Assembly: GCA_903929485.1 (NCBI GenBank)
Contig: CAIYUY010000026.1
Coordinates: forward strand, 1-64,000
Reading direction: 5' to 3'
DNA: 64,000 nt
Source: an uncultured Desulfuromonadales bacterium
GTDB taxonomy: Bacteria > Desulfobacterota > Desulfuromonadia > Geobacterales > CAIOGM01
Below are positions 47,974-59,167 of this stretch, piece after piece. The notes beneath the pieces were generated by a model. That model was given only the letters and a program-made list of their open reading frames with translations. It made no database searches and was not told the origin of the DNA. The first letter of the stretch is position 1, and each line of letters starts with the position of its first letter. A program made the translations under genes and the position numbers.

Positions 47974-48693
47974 CTACGCGTACTTTATCAACTCCACCAT
48001 CTCCCGCACCGCCCGTTCCAATCCCACCAGCACGGCCCGGGAGATGATGGCATGGCCGATATTATACTCCTCGATGCCGCCGATGGCCGCCACCTTCTTA
48101 ATGTTGGTGTACGTCAGCCCGTGGCCGGCGTTCACCCCCATCCCCAGTTTCTTGGCCAGCCTCACGGCATTACCGATTTTCAGCAGTTCCTGCTCCTGCT
48201 CCTGCAACCCACGGGCTTCGGCAAAAGCACCGGTGTGGATTTCGATACAGTTGGCGTCGGCCTTGTTGGCCGCCTTAATCTGGTCCGGATCCGGATCCAG
48301 AAAAAGACTGACGATGATCCCGCCATCCTGTAGGCGATCAACCGCATCGGTGATGACATCCAGATTGAACCGAACGTCCAGCCCCCCTTCGGTGGTCAAT
48401 TCCTGGCGTTTTTCCGGAACCAGCGTGCAGATCTCCGGCTTGATTTCCAGGGCTATCCTGATCATCTCATCGGTGGCGGCCATCTCCAGGTTGAGTTTTG
48501 TTTTCACCGTCTGGCGGAGCAGGCGCAGATCCCGATCCTGTATGTGCCTCCGATCCTCGCGAAGGTGAATGGTGATGCCGTCAGCCCCCCCCAGTTCAGC
48601 CAATACCGCCGCCGCCACAGGGTCGGGCTCCGCTCCCCCCCGGGCCTGCCGGAGTGTGGCCACATGGTCGATGTTCACCCCCAGATTAGCCAT
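47974..48693 (-). CDS. pdxJ: Pyridoxine 5'-phosphate synthase
   Basis: [46 protein letters not shown]. Confidence 0.97.
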   Translation of the reverse strand: MANLGVNIDHVATLRQARGGAEPDPVAAAVLAELGGADGITIHLREDRRHIQDRDLRLLRQTVKTKLNLEMAATDEMIRIALEIKPEICTLVPEKRQELTTEGGLDVRFNLDVITDAVDRLQDGGIIVSLFLDPDPDQIKAANKADANCIEIHTGAFAEARGLQEQEQELLKIGNAVRLAKKLGMGVNAGHGLTYTNIKKVAAIGGIEEYNIGHAIISRAVLVGLERAVREMVELIKYA

Positions 48694-50054
48694 CAGTGAC
48701 CTCTCTCGCCCAGATGCCGATCAACCAGATCGATGATCTCCCGGGCCCAGGTTGTGATCTCTTGTGTATCCTTCCCTTCAATCATGACCCGCAGGAGCGG
48801 CTCGGTTCCGGAGTAGCGGATAAGAATCCGTCCCTCATCGCCCAAAAGAGCTTCCACCTCGCGAACCCGTTGCTCGATCTCCGGTATGGACATGATATCC
48901 CTTCGCTCGGAAACCCGAACATTGAGAAGCACCTGGGGGAGCGCCACCATGCATTTGGCCAATTGGGAAAGGGGCTTGCCGCTGCGACGCATGACCGCCA
49001 GGAGCTGCAGGGCCGATAGGGTCCCGTCACCGGTAGTGTTGTGGTCCAAAAAGATCATATGTCCCGACTGCTCTCCGCCAAGATTATATCCTCCCCTGCG
49101 CATTTCCTCCACCACGTAACGGTCCCCCACCGCAGTCTTGATGACGCAGCCGCCGGCGTTGCGCAGGGCAATGTCCAACCCCATGTTGCTCATGACCGTC
49201 GCCACCAGGGTATTTTTATTAAGCTGATTATACTTGAGCATGTCAAGTGCGCAGATGGCCATGATGTGATCACCATCCACCTCTTTACCGAATTCATCGC
49301 AGACGATGACGCGGTCGGCATCACCATCCAGGGCAATGCCGATATCGGCCCGCAGTTCCCGCACCTTGTCCCGGACAACCTGGGGATAAAGCGAACCGCA
49401 GCCGGCGTTGATGTTGGTGCCGTCCGGTTCTACCCCCACGGCGATGACCTCCGCCCCCAGTTCCCGCAACACCGCCGGGGCCACCTTGTAGGCGGCGCCG
49501 TTGGCGCAGTCCACCACGATCCGGAGCCCGGTCAGGTCGAACTCCTTGGGAAAGGTGCTTTTAAGAAAGACGATATAACGCCCCTTGGCGTCATCGATGC
49601 GGGCGGCGCGCCCAACCTCGGTGGCGATGGGGCGGAGGGAATCGATCCGCCCCGATTCGATGAGCTCCTCGATCTTCATCTCCACGTCGTCGGGAAGCTT
49701 GAAACCATCATTGAAAAAAAACTTGATGCCATTATCCTGAAAGGGATTATGGGAGGCGGAGATTACCACCCCGGCATCGGCCCGCATGGAGGCGGTGATG
49801 TAGGCGATCCCCGGCGTGGGTAGCGGCCCCACGAGAAGCACGTCAACCCCCATGGAACAGATTCCGGCGGAGAGGGCATTTTCGATCATATAGCCGGAGA
49901 GTCGAGTATCCTTGCCGATGACTATCCGGTGCCGACGAGTGCTCCCCTTGAAAACATAAGCCGCGGCTCTGCCAATCTGCATGGCCATCTCGGTGGTCAT
50001 GGGATGCACGTTGGCGACACCGCGCACGCCATCAGTACCGAACAGTTTTTTCAT
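48693..50054 (-). CDS. glmM: Phosphoglucosamine mutase
   Basis: [52 protein letters not shown]. Confidence 0.97.
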   Translation of the reverse strand: MKKLFGTDGVRGVANVHPMTTEMAMQIGRAAAYVFKGSTRRHRIVIGKDTRLSGYMIENALSAGICSMGVDVLLVGPLPTPGIAYITASMRADAGVVISASHNPFQDNGIKFFFNDGFKLPDDVEMKIEELIESGRIDSLRPIATEVGRAARIDDAKGRYIVFLKSTFPKEFDLTGLRIVVDCANGAAYKVAPAVLRELGAEVIAVGVEPDGTNINAGCGSLYPQVVRDKVRELRADIGIALDGDADRVIVCDEFGKEVDGDHIMAICALDMLKYNQLNKNTLVATVMSNMGLDIALRNAGGCVIKTAVGDRYVVEEMRRGGYNLGGEQSGHMIFLDHNTTGDGTLSALQLLAVMRRSGKPLSQLAKCMVALPQVLLNVRVSERRDIMSIPEIEQRVREVEALLGDEGRILIRYSGTEPLLRVMIEGKDTQEITTWAREIIDLVDRHLGERGH

Positions 50055-50151
50055 AACATCGATCTCCCGTTAGATTAATCCGTTCCTCAAGTTAACTCTG
50101 AGTAAATGCGTGTAATACGACTTTTTTCCGCTCTGATTACTTTCACCGGGA

Positions 50152-50529
50152 TTACCGCTCCGACTTGGACAACCGGACCTCCATCCTGGCGGGATAAATC
50201 CTCACAACCTTAAGATCCTTCGGTAAGGCGAGTCGCTGCTCAACGCCGGGAAACAGCGTAACCCCTTCGCCTGCTCCGGAAAGATCGAGATCAATGACCA
50301 GATCATCCGACCTTAGCAGGGCGACGATCAACCGCGGGCCGGAAATAACAACCTGCACGAAAGGGGGTACGCCCGATGGGGTCATCCCCGCTGCTCCGTT
50401 GACCACCCTCACCGGCACGGAAATCGTCCGCTGGAGTGGACGCTCCCAGGTGGCAAAGAGCCAGAATATCAAAGCGAGAAGCACCGAAAGGAGCTTGACG
50501 GCGGGGGAGGTGGCGGTACGCTCAGACAT
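50152..50529 (-). CDS. YbbR/CdaR-like protein
   Basis: N-terminal TM LLSVLLALIFWLFATWE, next to diadenylate cyclase. Confidence 0.8.
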   Translation of the reverse strand: MSERTATSPAVKLLSVLLALIFWLFATWERPLQRTISVPVRVVNGAAGMTPSGVPPFVQVVISGPRLIVALLRSDDLVIDLDLSGAGEGVTLFPGVEQRLALPKDLKVVRIYPARMEVRLSKSER

Positions 50530-51298
50530 GGCCGCCTCGCTCCGGAGACGGTCCCAGGGAACGGACCAGAAACTTCCTTAACTCCCCCAGGTCGATGTCA
50601 CCGGTAATCCTCCCCCCAACCGCCAGCGAAATCGTGCCGGTCTCCTCGGAAACCACCACCACCAGAGCGTCCACCAACTCGGTAAGGCCGATAGCCGCCC
50701 GATGTCGGGTTCCCAGGTTTTTGCTGACCCCGGGATTCCTTGTCAGGGGGAGAAAACAGCCCGCCAGCGTAAGCTTTCCCCTCTTGATAATAACGGCGCC
50801 GTCATGAATGGGAGAATACGGCAGAAAAATGGAGGTCAATAGTTCACTGGTGACCTTGGCGTCGATCTCTGTTCCGACCTCGATGAATGGATCGAGCCCC
50901 ATCTGCCGCTCCAGGACAATGAGAGAGCCGATGTTGCGAGCAGCCAGGGATGTGGCCGCGGCGATGACGGCATCCACGACTTCGGCGACATCACTGCTCT
51001 GCTGCGGCGTTGAGGCAAGCACCCTCCCATAGGTGAGGATCGCCCGACGGATATCGGTATGGAAGATAACTACTACAATGACAACCCCGGAACCAAGAAG
51101 AGAGTTCAGAAGCCACTGCAGGGTAGAGAGACCGGATAGACGGGAGATGACGGCAAGGAGGAAAACGGCATTCAACGCAAGCAGGAGGCGCAGGGCCAAG
51201 GGGCTTCTCAGGAGGGAACTAGCCCGGTGGATGAACAGTGCGACCAGTACGATATCAAGCAGGTCAATCAACCGGAAGGTATCCAGAATCGCGCCCAT
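50522..51298 (-). CDS. cdaA: Diadenylate cyclase CdaA (DAC domain)
   Basis: SIFLPYSPIHDGAVIIKRGKLTLAGCFLPLTRNPGVSKNLGTRHRAAIGLTE. Confidence 0.95.
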   Translation of the reverse strand: MGAILDTFRLIDLLDIVLVALFIHRASSLLRSPLALRLLLALNAVFLLAVISRLSGLSTLQWLLNSLLGSGVVIVVVIFHTDIRRAILTYGRVLASTPQQSSDVAEVVDAVIAAATSLAARNIGSLIVLERQMGLDPFIEVGTEIDAKVTSELLTSIFLPYSPIHDGAVIIKRGKLTLAGCFLPLTRNPGVSKNLGTRHRAAIGLTELVDALVVVVSEETGTISLAVGGRITGDIDLGELRKFLVRSLGPSPERGGHV

Positions 51299-51352
51299 CC
51301 CTCCCCCTGTTTGCTATGACATGACGATCCCTCCCGAACGGCATCCGGCGGG

Positions 51353-52204
51353 TCAGCCGGCAATCTCCCACGCCATATCAGCGACATCACGCATGGCGGC
51401 TACGTCATGAACACGAAGCACCCTGGCGCCGTTGGCGACAGCCAGAGCAATTGTGGCGGCAGTCGTGAAGAGCCTGCTCCCCACGGTCCGACCGGCCGCC
51501 GTAGCGGTGAGCCCTTTGCGGGAACTACCAATCAGGAGCGGTCTCCCCAGACCAAGGAGTTCATGCAGGCGACGGAGCAGTTCCAGGTTCCCCGCACGCT
51601 CCTTGCCGAAACCGATTCCCGGATCCAGCACGATCTGCTCCGCGGTGATTCCCGCGCGAAGTGCCTGCTTTAGCGACGAGGCAAGCCCGGAACAGACCTC
51701 GGTCACCAGCGCACCATAGAAGGTATCATGCTGCATGGTCGCGGGACGCCCCCGGGTATGCATGAGTACCAGACCGGCGTTAAAATCAGACACAACTCCA
51801 GCCATCTCACCATCAAAGACAAGGCCGCTTATATCATTAATGATCTCGACGCCGGCGGCAAGGGCGCGGGCCGCGACTCCGGATTTGGTGGTATCAAGGG
51901 AAAGAGGGATGTTCAGAAGAGGCATAAGTCGTTCAACCACCGGCATGACCCGGCGGAGTTCCTCATCCTCCGAAACGCCCACTGAACCGGGCCTGGTGCT
52001 CTCCCCTCCCAGATCGATAATATCGGCCCCGGCTTCCACCATGGAGAGGGCATGGGAAACGGCCTGCCCCGGCTCCATCCGGAGAGCCCCGTCGGAGAAG
52101 GAGTCGGGAGTCACATTAAGTATCCCCATGATCAGGGGCCTCCCCGACAAATCCAGGGTCCGTCGGCTCGTCCGCCAGAGGTGGGAAGATGACGCCGCCT
52201 CCAT
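51353..52204 (-). CDS. folP: Dihydropteroate synthase
   Basis: PLIMGILNVTPDSFSDGA, DIIDLGGESTRPGS, LDPGIGFGK. Confidence 0.96.
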   Translation of the reverse strand: MEAASSSHLWRTSRRTLDLSGRPLIMGILNVTPDSFSDGALRMEPGQAVSHALSMVEAGADIIDLGGESTRPGSVGVSEDEELRRVMPVVERLMPLLNIPLSLDTTKSGVAARALAAGVEIINDISGLVFDGEMAGVVSDFNAGLVLMHTRGRPATMQHDTFYGALVTEVCSGLASSLKQALRAGITAEQIVLDPGIGFGKERAGNLELLRRLHELLGLGRPLLIGSSRKGLTATAAGRTVGSRLFTTAATIALAVANGARVLRVHDVAAMRDVADMAWEIAG

Positions 52205-52207
52205 AAC

Positions 52208-54034
52208 TTATACCGGTTCAACTCCATCAATCATCATGGCCTCGGACTTGACCCCGGCAATGAGAACATCAACCTCGGCGCCGGTCATGGTCTCCTTCTC
52301 CATGAGCACCTTCGACAGTCGGTGGAGGCTGTCGATATTGTCGCTGAGAAGCTGGAATGCCTGGCGGTAATTCTCTTCCACGATCTGCCGGATCTCGCTA
52401 TCGATCTCCACCGCGGTAGCTTCGCTGTAGTTCTTGGAAGAAGCGATGTCTCGTCCCAAAAAGATCTGCTCGTCTTTCTTGCCGAAAGTTACCGGCCCCA
52501 TCTTGGTGCTCATCCCCCATTCGCAAACCATCTTGCGAGCCATATCCGTGGCCCGTTCGATGTCGTTGCCGGCGCCGGTTGTCATGGTATGAAAGATCAG
52601 CTCTTCGGCGGCCCGCCCACCCATAAGAACTGCAATCCTGTTCATGAGGGACTCACGGCAGTAACTATGTTTATCCTCGATGGGGAGTTGCATGGTGACC
52701 CCCAGGGCTCTCCCCCGTGGGATAATGGAAACCTTGTGAACCGGATCGGTGCCGGGGATGAACTTGGCCACGAGAGTATGGCCGGCCTCGTGATAGGCGG
52801 TGTTATTTTTTTCTTCCTCGGAGATCACCATGCTCCGGCGCTCGACCCCCATGAGAACTTTATCCTTGGCGTTATCAATATCCACCATATCGATGACGCT
52901 CTTATCCTTGCGGGCAGCCAGAAGCGCCGCCTCATTCACCACATTGGCCAGGTCGGCCCCGGAGAAACCGGGGGTCCCCCGGGCGATAACCTCCAGATCC
53001 ACATCCTCGGCCAACGGAGTCTTCTTACTGTGAACCTTGAGGATCGCCGCCCGTCCCTTCACATCGGGACGAGGAACCACCACCTGCCGGTCAAAACGAC
53101 CGGGGCGCAGGAGCGCCGGGTCGAGAACATCGGGACGGTTGGTGGCGGCGATGAGGATAACCCCTTCATTGGACTCGAAGCCGTCCATCTCCACCAGGAG
53201 CTGGTTGAGAGTCTGTTCCCGTTCATCATGCCCCCCACCGAGACCCGCACCCCGATGACGCCCCACCGCATCGATTTCATCGATAAAGATGATACAGGGA
53301 GCATTTTTCTTCCCTTGAACAAAAAGGTCACGCACCCGGCTGGCGCCGACACCAACAAACATCTCCACGAAATCCGAACCGGATATGGAGAAAAAAGGAA
53401 CTCCGGCCTCTCCGGCGACGGCCCTGGCCAGCAGAGTCTTACCGGTCCCCGGAGGGCCCATGAGAAGCACCCCCTTGGGTATCCTGCCTCCAAGTTTTGT
53501 AAACTTTTTCGGTTCCTTGAGGAATTGAATGATCTCCTCAAGCTCTTCCTTGGCCTCTTCGATCCCGGCCACATCCTCAAAGGTGATCTTCCCTTGAGCC
53601 TCGGTGAGAAGCTTGGCGCGGCTTTTGCCGAAGGACATGGCTTTGCCGCCGCCGGCCTGCATCTGCCGCATGAAAAAGATCCAGACCCCCACCAGAAGGA
53701 TCAGTGGAAACCAGGAGATGAAGATAGAGAACCAGGAGACATGCTCTTCTTCGGGTCGCGCCGAGATGGAGACTTTTTTATCCTGAAGCTTCTGAACGAT
53801 GTTGGTGTCGGCAGGCTTGTAGCTCCGGAAATCCTTGCCGTCACTGTACTTGCCGATAATGTCGCTTCCCTGGATGATCACCGAGGAGACTTTACCCGCA
53901 TCCACCGCGATGATGAAATCGCTGTAGTTCACCTTTTCCTGGGTAGGATGAGGTTTGTTGAAGAGGTTGAAAAGGAGGATCATCATCAGACTGATGACAA
54001 GCCAGAGCGCCAGGTTTTTGTAAAATTGATTCAA
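52208..54034 (-). CDS. ftsH: ATP-dependent zinc metalloprotease FtsH
   Basis: [62 protein letters not shown]. Confidence 0.98.
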   Translation of the reverse strand: MNQFYKNLALWLVISLMMILLFNLFNKPHPTQEKVNYSDFIIAVDAGKVSSVIIQGSDIIGKYSDGKDFRSYKPADTNIVQKLQDKKVSISARPEEEHVSWFSIFISWFPLILLVGVWIFFMRQMQAGGGKAMSFGKSRAKLLTEAQGKITFEDVAGIEEAKEELEEIIQFLKEPKKFTKLGGRIPKGVLLMGPPGTGKTLLARAVAGEAGVPFFSISGSDFVEMFVGVGASRVRDLFVQGKKNAPCIIFIDEIDAVGRHRGAGLGGGHDEREQTLNQLLVEMDGFESNEGVILIAATNRPDVLDPALLRPGRFDRQVVVPRPDVKGRAAILKVHSKKTPLAEDVDLEVIARGTPGFSGADLANVVNEAALLAARKDKSVIDMVDIDNAKDKVLMGVERRSMVISEEEKNNTAYHEAGHTLVAKFIPGTDPVHKVSIIPRGRALGVTMQLPIEDKHSYCRESLMNRIAVLMGGRAAEELIFHTMTTGAGNDIERATDMARKMVCEWGMSTKMGPVTFGKKDEQIFLGRDIASSKNYSEATAVEIDSEIRQIVEENYRQAFQLLSDNIDSLHRLSKVLMEKETMTGAEVDVLIAGVKSEAMMIDGVEPV

Positions 54035-54155
54035 AATAAACCCCCGTAAAGGAAAGGCCAGGCCGACAGAGCGGCCCGGTTCAGGGAACTTGGGTAAACC
54101 GAGTAATAATTACCATAGGCGGTATTGTTTGACAAGTAAATTGGCCGGCTATTTG

Positions 54156-55508
54156 TCAAATGCTCTTGGTTCCCTCTCCGGCAGGTGGCGCCGGGGGGTC
54201 AGGCAAAAATGTTTCCTCCCGGCTAAAGGCTCGAGTAAGCTCCCGGAGCAGCGCCATGAGTTCCTGCTTGGAATAGCCGCGACTGGTAACCGCCATATCC
54301 ACGTTGTTTCCCCCGAGCCGGGTAATCCGTATTTTAAAGTTATCATTCCTCAGGCATACTTCCAGGAGGTTGTCCGGGTGTGAATACAGGTCATAGCGAT
54401 CGATTTTGCCGTCACTGAGCACCCAGCGGTCACTTCGCCTCATGACATAAAACTTCCGGGACCAGGGGAAATTGCGTCCCCAAAGTGATCGCCCCACCTG
54501 CCGCAATGCCTGCACCACCATGAGAGAGAGGGATCGGTACCGCTTGGCATACTTGCGAGAAGAGTCGTCCTGAAAAATCATCTGAAGAGAAGTTATGATC
54601 CGGCGAGCACCCCTGAAAAAACCATAGGAAAGGAGGACCATGAGAAATAGTATTCCCAAAAAACGGGCGCCTTTACTCAAGGTCAGACGCTCGGTTCCGT
54701 CCGTCACCTTGGAGGTAGAAGACGCCGCTTCCACCCCCTTCTGATATTCCTGGGGATGACGTTCAAAATAGCCGCCGGCGGCAATACTCAGGGCTTTTTT
54801 CTGCAATTTTCCGGAACGCATGATATCAGCGGCGAAATAATCCATCCGGAGGGCATTGGTCTGACTCAGGAGTTGGTAGGCATCATTAATAATGGAGCTT
54901 TCCACCGAATCGCCCGTTACCCTTTTATACCCGGCAATGGAGAGAATCTTCTCCGCGTCAACCCTCATGGCCGGGATGGTGACCGCGGTAAATCTCGATC
55001 GGGACGGGTTGGCGCAGTCGATGATGGCGGTAACGGAATTTGTCCCGAACGTGATGATTATCTCGGTCGGGTGGAGCAGGTACGTCGCCGAAACCTCCCC
55101 CAGCTCGGTGATACTCTCCACATTCATGGTGTTGTTGAACGTAGCCGCTAAATTCTGCTGAAAGAGAAGCTTCCCCTTGTTGCCGTCATAGGTCGAACCG
55201 GGATACACCTCACCCAATTTCATGAGAAAATAGGCCTGTACCTTCGCCGGGTTGTCGGGGATACGGGATTTAGCCTCCACATTGGTTTTTTGCAGGAACT
55301 CAATAAGCCCGCGCGCCTTGTTCACTCGCGCCTCGAATGCCTGAACCGTTCGTTGAAAACCGTCCCCCGATCCCTCGGAATGTTCGGAATCCGCCATGGC
55401 GGACTGGTTCTGTTCGGGAGAGGAATTGAGGGAAACAGGCGCTCCGAAGGCCAAAGAGGCGGTTGCCAGCAGTATGACTGCAAAGAGACGACAGGATAAA
55501 GAAGGCAT
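54156..55508 (-). CDS. Hypothetical membrane protein with signal peptide
   Basis: 450-aa ORF, N-terminal signal, one internal TM (FLGILFLMVLLSYGFF). Confidence 0.6.
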   Translation of the reverse strand: MPSLSCRLFAVILLATASLAFGAPVSLNSSPEQNQSAMADSEHSEGSGDGFQRTVQAFEARVNKARGLIEFLQKTNVEAKSRIPDNPAKVQAYFLMKLGEVYPGSTYDGNKGKLLFQQNLAATFNNTMNVESITELGEVSATYLLHPTEIIITFGTNSVTAIIDCANPSRSRFTAVTIPAMRVDAEKILSIAGYKRVTGDSVESSIINDAYQLLSQTNALRMDYFAADIMRSGKLQKKALSIAAGGYFERHPQEYQKGVEAASSTSKVTDGTERLTLSKGARFLGILFLMVLLSYGFFRGARRIITSLQMIFQDDSSRKYAKRYRSLSLMVVQALRQVGRSLWGRNFPWSRKFYVMRRSDRWVLSDGKIDRYDLYSHPDNLLEVCLRNDNFKIRITRLGGNNVDMAVTSRGYSKQELMALLRELTRAFSREETFLPDPPAPPAGEGTKSI

Positions 55509-55682
55509 GAGAACTCGCTTTCAGGAAAAATCTCGAGGATAAGCCGCCAAAACGGCGCCGTCAAGAGAGTCCCCTTTTTATATTTTTCCGGGTATACTAG
55601 CACGAAACAATCACTATTGTTACCGATCTTTCACCATAACCAGCGAAGAACTCACAACGAAACCGCCCCGGAGCGCATCAGT

Positions 55683-56615
55683 ATGGGAATATCCCGTTAC
55701 TCTTCCATCGTTACCATGCCGGAAGCGAAACAGCCGTATCCATCTCTCATGGATTTTCTCTGCGCCCGGTTTCCCTCCATTCCCCGCCGGATCTGGGAGC
55801 AACGCATTATCCAAGGGAAGCTGCTTGACGAGGCGAACCACCCCCTCCAGCCGGACTCCGGTTATGCGCCGGGGAGGCGGATCCGGTATTTCCGGGAGGT
55901 AGCCCAAGAATCGGAGATCCCCTTCACCGAAACCATACTTTTCCAGGATGAAGAGCTCCTGGTCGCCTGCAAGCCACCGTTTCTTCCCGTTATTCCGGGC
56001 GGAAGGTATGTCAACGAGTGTCTGCTGAATCGGTTGCGCATCCGGACGGGCAACGACGATCTGACGCCTCTCCACAGAATCGATAGGGAAACTGCCGGAA
56101 TCGTCCTCTTTTCCGTCAATCGACGCAACCGGAACGACTACAGTGAGCTCTTCCGGAAGGGCGAAGTGGATAAGACATACCAGGCGCTATCCCATGCCGT
56201 CCCTCCTCTCGGTAGAACCAGGTGGGAACCGGAGGACAGGATCGTACAGGGGGAGCCCTGGTTCAGGATGAAAAGCGCTCCCGGAGCAACCAATGCCCGT
56301 TCAATAATCACCCTGGAGGAGGTGCGGGGGGGAGTTGCCCGCTTTGAGCTCCACCCGCTCACCGGCAAGACCCACCAACTCCGCCTTCATCTCAGCGGTC
56401 TGGGGTTCGGGATAGCCAACGACAGGCTGTATCCGGAACTGCGGCCTGAATCATCCGATGATTATCACCACCCGCTTCAGCTTCTCGCCAAGAAAATCAG
56501 CTTCCGGGATCCCGTTACCGGCAAACAAAGAGAGTTCATCTCACCGCGGGTACTTGATTGGAACTCTCTTCGTTTCAGAACTCGGCGTGACGCGGAGTCC
56601 GGGGAAAAGGGATGA
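55683..56615 (+). CDS. RluA-family pseudouridine synthase (start uncertain)
   Basis: LTPLHRIDRETAGIVLFSVNRRNRNDYSELFRKGEVDKTYQAL, HPLTGKTHQLRLHLSGLG. Confidence 0.88.
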   Translation: MGISRYSSIVTMPEAKQPYPSLMDFLCARFPSIPRRIWEQRIIQGKLLDEANHPLQPDSGYAPGRRIRYFREVAQESEIPFTETILFQDEELLVACKPPFLPVIPGGRYVNECLLNRLRIRTGNDDLTPLHRIDRETAGIVLFSVNRRNRNDYSELFRKGEVDKTYQALSHAVPPLGRTRWEPEDRIVQGEPWFRMKSAPGATNARSIITLEEVRGGVARFELHPLTGKTHQLRLHLSGLGFGIANDRLYPELRPESSDDYHHPLQLLAKKISFRDPVTGKQREFISPRVLDWNSLRFRTRRDAESGEKG

Positions 56616-57948
56616 CGTCACGAATGTTCTCCATCCCGGTGAGGTACATGATGAGCCGTTCAAAACCGAGACCGAACCCCGCATGGGGGCAGGAGCCCCA
56701 CCTGCGGGAATCCAGATACCACCAAAGCCCTTCCTCGGAAATTCCCATCTCGGCCATCCGTTGCCGCAGAAGGTCCGACCTCTCCTCCCGCTGACTGCCT
56801 CCGATAATCTCCCCCACCTTGGGGACAAGGAGATCCATCGCCGCGACGGTCCGGCCATCATCATTGCCCCGCATGTAAAACGCCTTGATCTCCCTGGGGT
56901 AGTTGATGACAAAGAGCGGACCGTCGGCCACCTGTTCCGTAAGGTAGCGTTCGTGTTCGGTCTGGAGATCGACTCCCCACGCCACCGGATAGACGAAGGG
57001 AACCTTCGCCCTCCGGAGTTGGACGATGGCCTCACCGTACTCCATGACCTGAAACGTACTGTCGGCAACCTTTCGGATCCGCTGGATGAGACCGGTATCC
57101 ATATGGGAATTAAAAAACTCCATGTCCTCCCCACACTCATCCAGCACCCGGCGGCAGAGGTAACGGAAAAACTCCTCGGCAAGAGCGGCATCGGCGGCCA
57201 GATCGGCGAAGGCCATCTCCGGCTCGATCATCCAGAACTCGGCGGCGTGACGGGAGGTGTTGGAATTTTCAGCCCGGAAGGTCGGACCGAAGGTATAGAT
57301 ATCGCTAAAGGCCAGGGCAAAGAGTTCCCCTTCAAGCTGGCCGCTCACCGTGAGCCCGGTGGAGCGGCTGAAGAAATCCGCGGAGAAATCAACCTCCCCC
57401 TTGATCCGCGGCGGAGCAGCCAAATCCAGGGTGGTGACGCGGAACAGTTCTCCGGCCCCTTCGCAGTCATTAGCGGTGATGATGGGAGTATGGACACAGA
57501 GAAAGTCCCGCTCGGCAAAGAACTGATGAATCGCTTGGGCGAGGAACGAACGAACCCTGAAGAGCGCCCCAAAGGTATTGGTCCGTGGCCGTAGATGGGC
57601 GATGGTCCGGAGATACTCGAAACTGTGGCGCTTCTTCTGCAGAGGATAATCCAAAGCGGCGTCCTGGTAGATCGTCACTGACGCGGCTGCAAGCTCAAAC
57701 CGCTGTCCGGTTGCGGGGGACTCCACCAGTGTCCCGGCTACCGCAAGGGAACTCCCGGTTCCCAGTCGGACGATCTGCGGGAAAGAGGGGAGGAGAGAAT
57801 CCACCACAATCTGAATACCTCCGAGACAAGAGCCATCATTGAGAACGATGAACGCCACCCCCTTGCCGGCCCGCACCGAACGGACCCAACCGGAAACAGC
57901 ATACTCTTCCCCTCCCCTCCCCTGCGCCAGAATCTGTTTGATTCTCAT
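56575..57948 (-). CDS. asnS: Asparaginyl-tRNA synthetase
   Basis: VSGWVRSVRAGKGVAFIVLNDGSCLGGIQIVVD, TFGPTFRAENSNTSRHAAEFWMIEPEMAFADL, GFGLGFERLIMYLTGMENIRDVIPFPR. Confidence 0.95.
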   Translation of the reverse strand: MRIKQILAQGRGGEEYAVSGWVRSVRAGKGVAFIVLNDGSCLGGIQIVVDSLLPSFPQIVRLGTGSSLAVAGTLVESPATGQRFELAAASVTIYQDAALDYPLQKKRHSFEYLRTIAHLRPRTNTFGALFRVRSFLAQAIHQFFAERDFLCVHTPIITANDCEGAGELFRVTTLDLAAPPRIKGEVDFSADFFSRSTGLTVSGQLEGELFALAFSDIYTFGPTFRAENSNTSRHAAEFWMIEPEMAFADLAADAALAEEFFRYLCRRVLDECGEDMEFFNSHMDTGLIQRIRKVADSTFQVMEYGEAIVQLRRAKVPFVYPVAWGVDLQTEHERYLTEQVADGPLFVINYPREIKAFYMRGNDDGRTVAAMDLLVPKVGEIIGGSQREERSDLLRQRMAEMGISEEGLWWYLDSRRWGSCPHAGFGLGFERLIMYLTGMENIRDVIPFPRTPRHAEF

Positions 57949-58032
57949 TCGACCCGTCATTAACCACCCCCGGATATAGGACTACGTTCATGACCAAAAA
58001 CCGACAACCGGTCATCATTTCAGCAAAAATAA

Positions 58033-58449
58033 TTATTTTTCAAAATTTTGCGCAGAGATAAACGCGGCGAAATTTCTGTCTTCAAGACGGATATGTTGTA
58101 TGAACCAGCGGATCAACAGCCGCTTGGTGGCCATGATATGCGATGGACTTACCTCCCCCAACGCTACGATCTCTTTGTCCAGCAGCGACAGATCCCTTAT
58201 GAATTTGCGGTGTAATTCCCTGTGGCGGCCGAAATCAGGATACAGAGCGCCTGCCATGTAATCCTCTTCATCATGAAAATGCACCTGCGTGTACTGCTTA
58301 AGATAGTCCAACAGACACTCAAGATCCTGGGTGGCCGCGCCGTGATCGCACGCTTCGAAAAAATTGTCAAATTTTACGAATATTTGCTTGTGTTGTTCGT
58401 CCACGACTTCTATCCCTGTGAACAAACTGGTCTGCCACGTTATGGACAC
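58033..58449 (-). CDS. Bacteriohemerythrin
   Basis: ITWQTSLFTGIEVVDEQHKQIFVKFDNFFEA, VHFHDEEDYM. Confidence 0.92.
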   Translation of the reverse strand: MSITWQTSLFTGIEVVDEQHKQIFVKFDNFFEACDHGAATQDLECLLDYLKQYTQVHFHDEEDYMAGALYPDFGRHRELHRKFIRDLSLLDKEIVALGEVSPSHIMATKRLLIRWFIQHIRLEDRNFAAFISAQNFEK

Positions 58450-58604
58450 AATTTACCCCCAAAAAAAAGTATCGACTATCATCATGTTTTTTGCCTGGAG
58501 AATACACCGATAATCACTCATAAATCAACACGGTTAGCCATGTTATCCGTTGAGGGTTCATCAAATAAAACCGCCGGGAACGTCAGCCGACATATCCGGA
58601 GAAA

Positions 58605-58634
58605 AGAAAAAAGCCCCTGATTTCTCGGAGGCTT
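58605..58634 (-). terminator. Putative Rho-independent terminator
   Basis: On the minus strand AGCCTC-CGAGAAATCA-GGGGCT followed by TTTTTC. Confidence 0.45.
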
Positions 58635-58668
58635 AAGACATAACCGCTCGGCGGTGGTGCAGGGAAAA

Positions 58669-58923
58669 TCAATCGCCGCTGAAACTGCCCGGAGTAAAAA
58701 GGAACGTATACCCGGCGAGAACAAACATGGCGCAGAGAAAAAGGTAAAAGAGCGCGGTGAATATCTTTTGTTTATCACGAGTCATCCGGACGAATCTCTT
58801 CATCCCTTCCGAGCGATGTTTTTTTATGCGGCGGCGCTCGCTCTTTACTTCATCCGGTCTCGTATCCTGTCCGTTCATGACCATTATCGTTCCCTGAAAA
58901 AAGTAAATTGCCCGGCGGACCAT
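58669..58923 (-). CDS. Small hypothetical protein with C-terminal TM
   Basis: 84 aa; ALFYLFLCAMFVLAGYTFLF. Confidence 0.4.
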   Translation of the reverse strand: MVRRAIYFFQGTIMVMNGQDTRPDEVKSERRRIKKHRSEGMKRFVRMTRDKQKIFTALFYLFLCAMFVLAGYTFLFTPGSFSGD

Positions 58924-59076
58924 GCCGGTATCATGCAGCAGTTTGCCGCCTTGCGGGTATCGGCGTCACGGCTTCGAACAAAACTTTCGTACGCTGGAAA
59001 AGTAGCGTCACGGGGGTCCGTTTGTCAAGCAATAATGCAGTCTGCTGATGAGAAAATCATATCTTATGAGTCAGGC

Positions 59077-59167
59077 AAGGATGGAACGAATGCATGACCT
59101 AGCATCGTTGCCGTGTCAATTTTAAGGATGGAACGAATGCATGACCTAGCATCGTTGCCGTGTCAAT
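59077..59167. repeat. 47-bp period tandem duplication (44-bp identical core, two copies)
   Basis: aaggatggaacgaatgcatgacctagcatcgttgccgtgtcaat at 59077-59120 and 59124-59167. Confidence 0.95.

Noticed and set aside
52322-54049. 575-aa + strand ORF
   Set aside because: Shadow ORF antisense to ftsH
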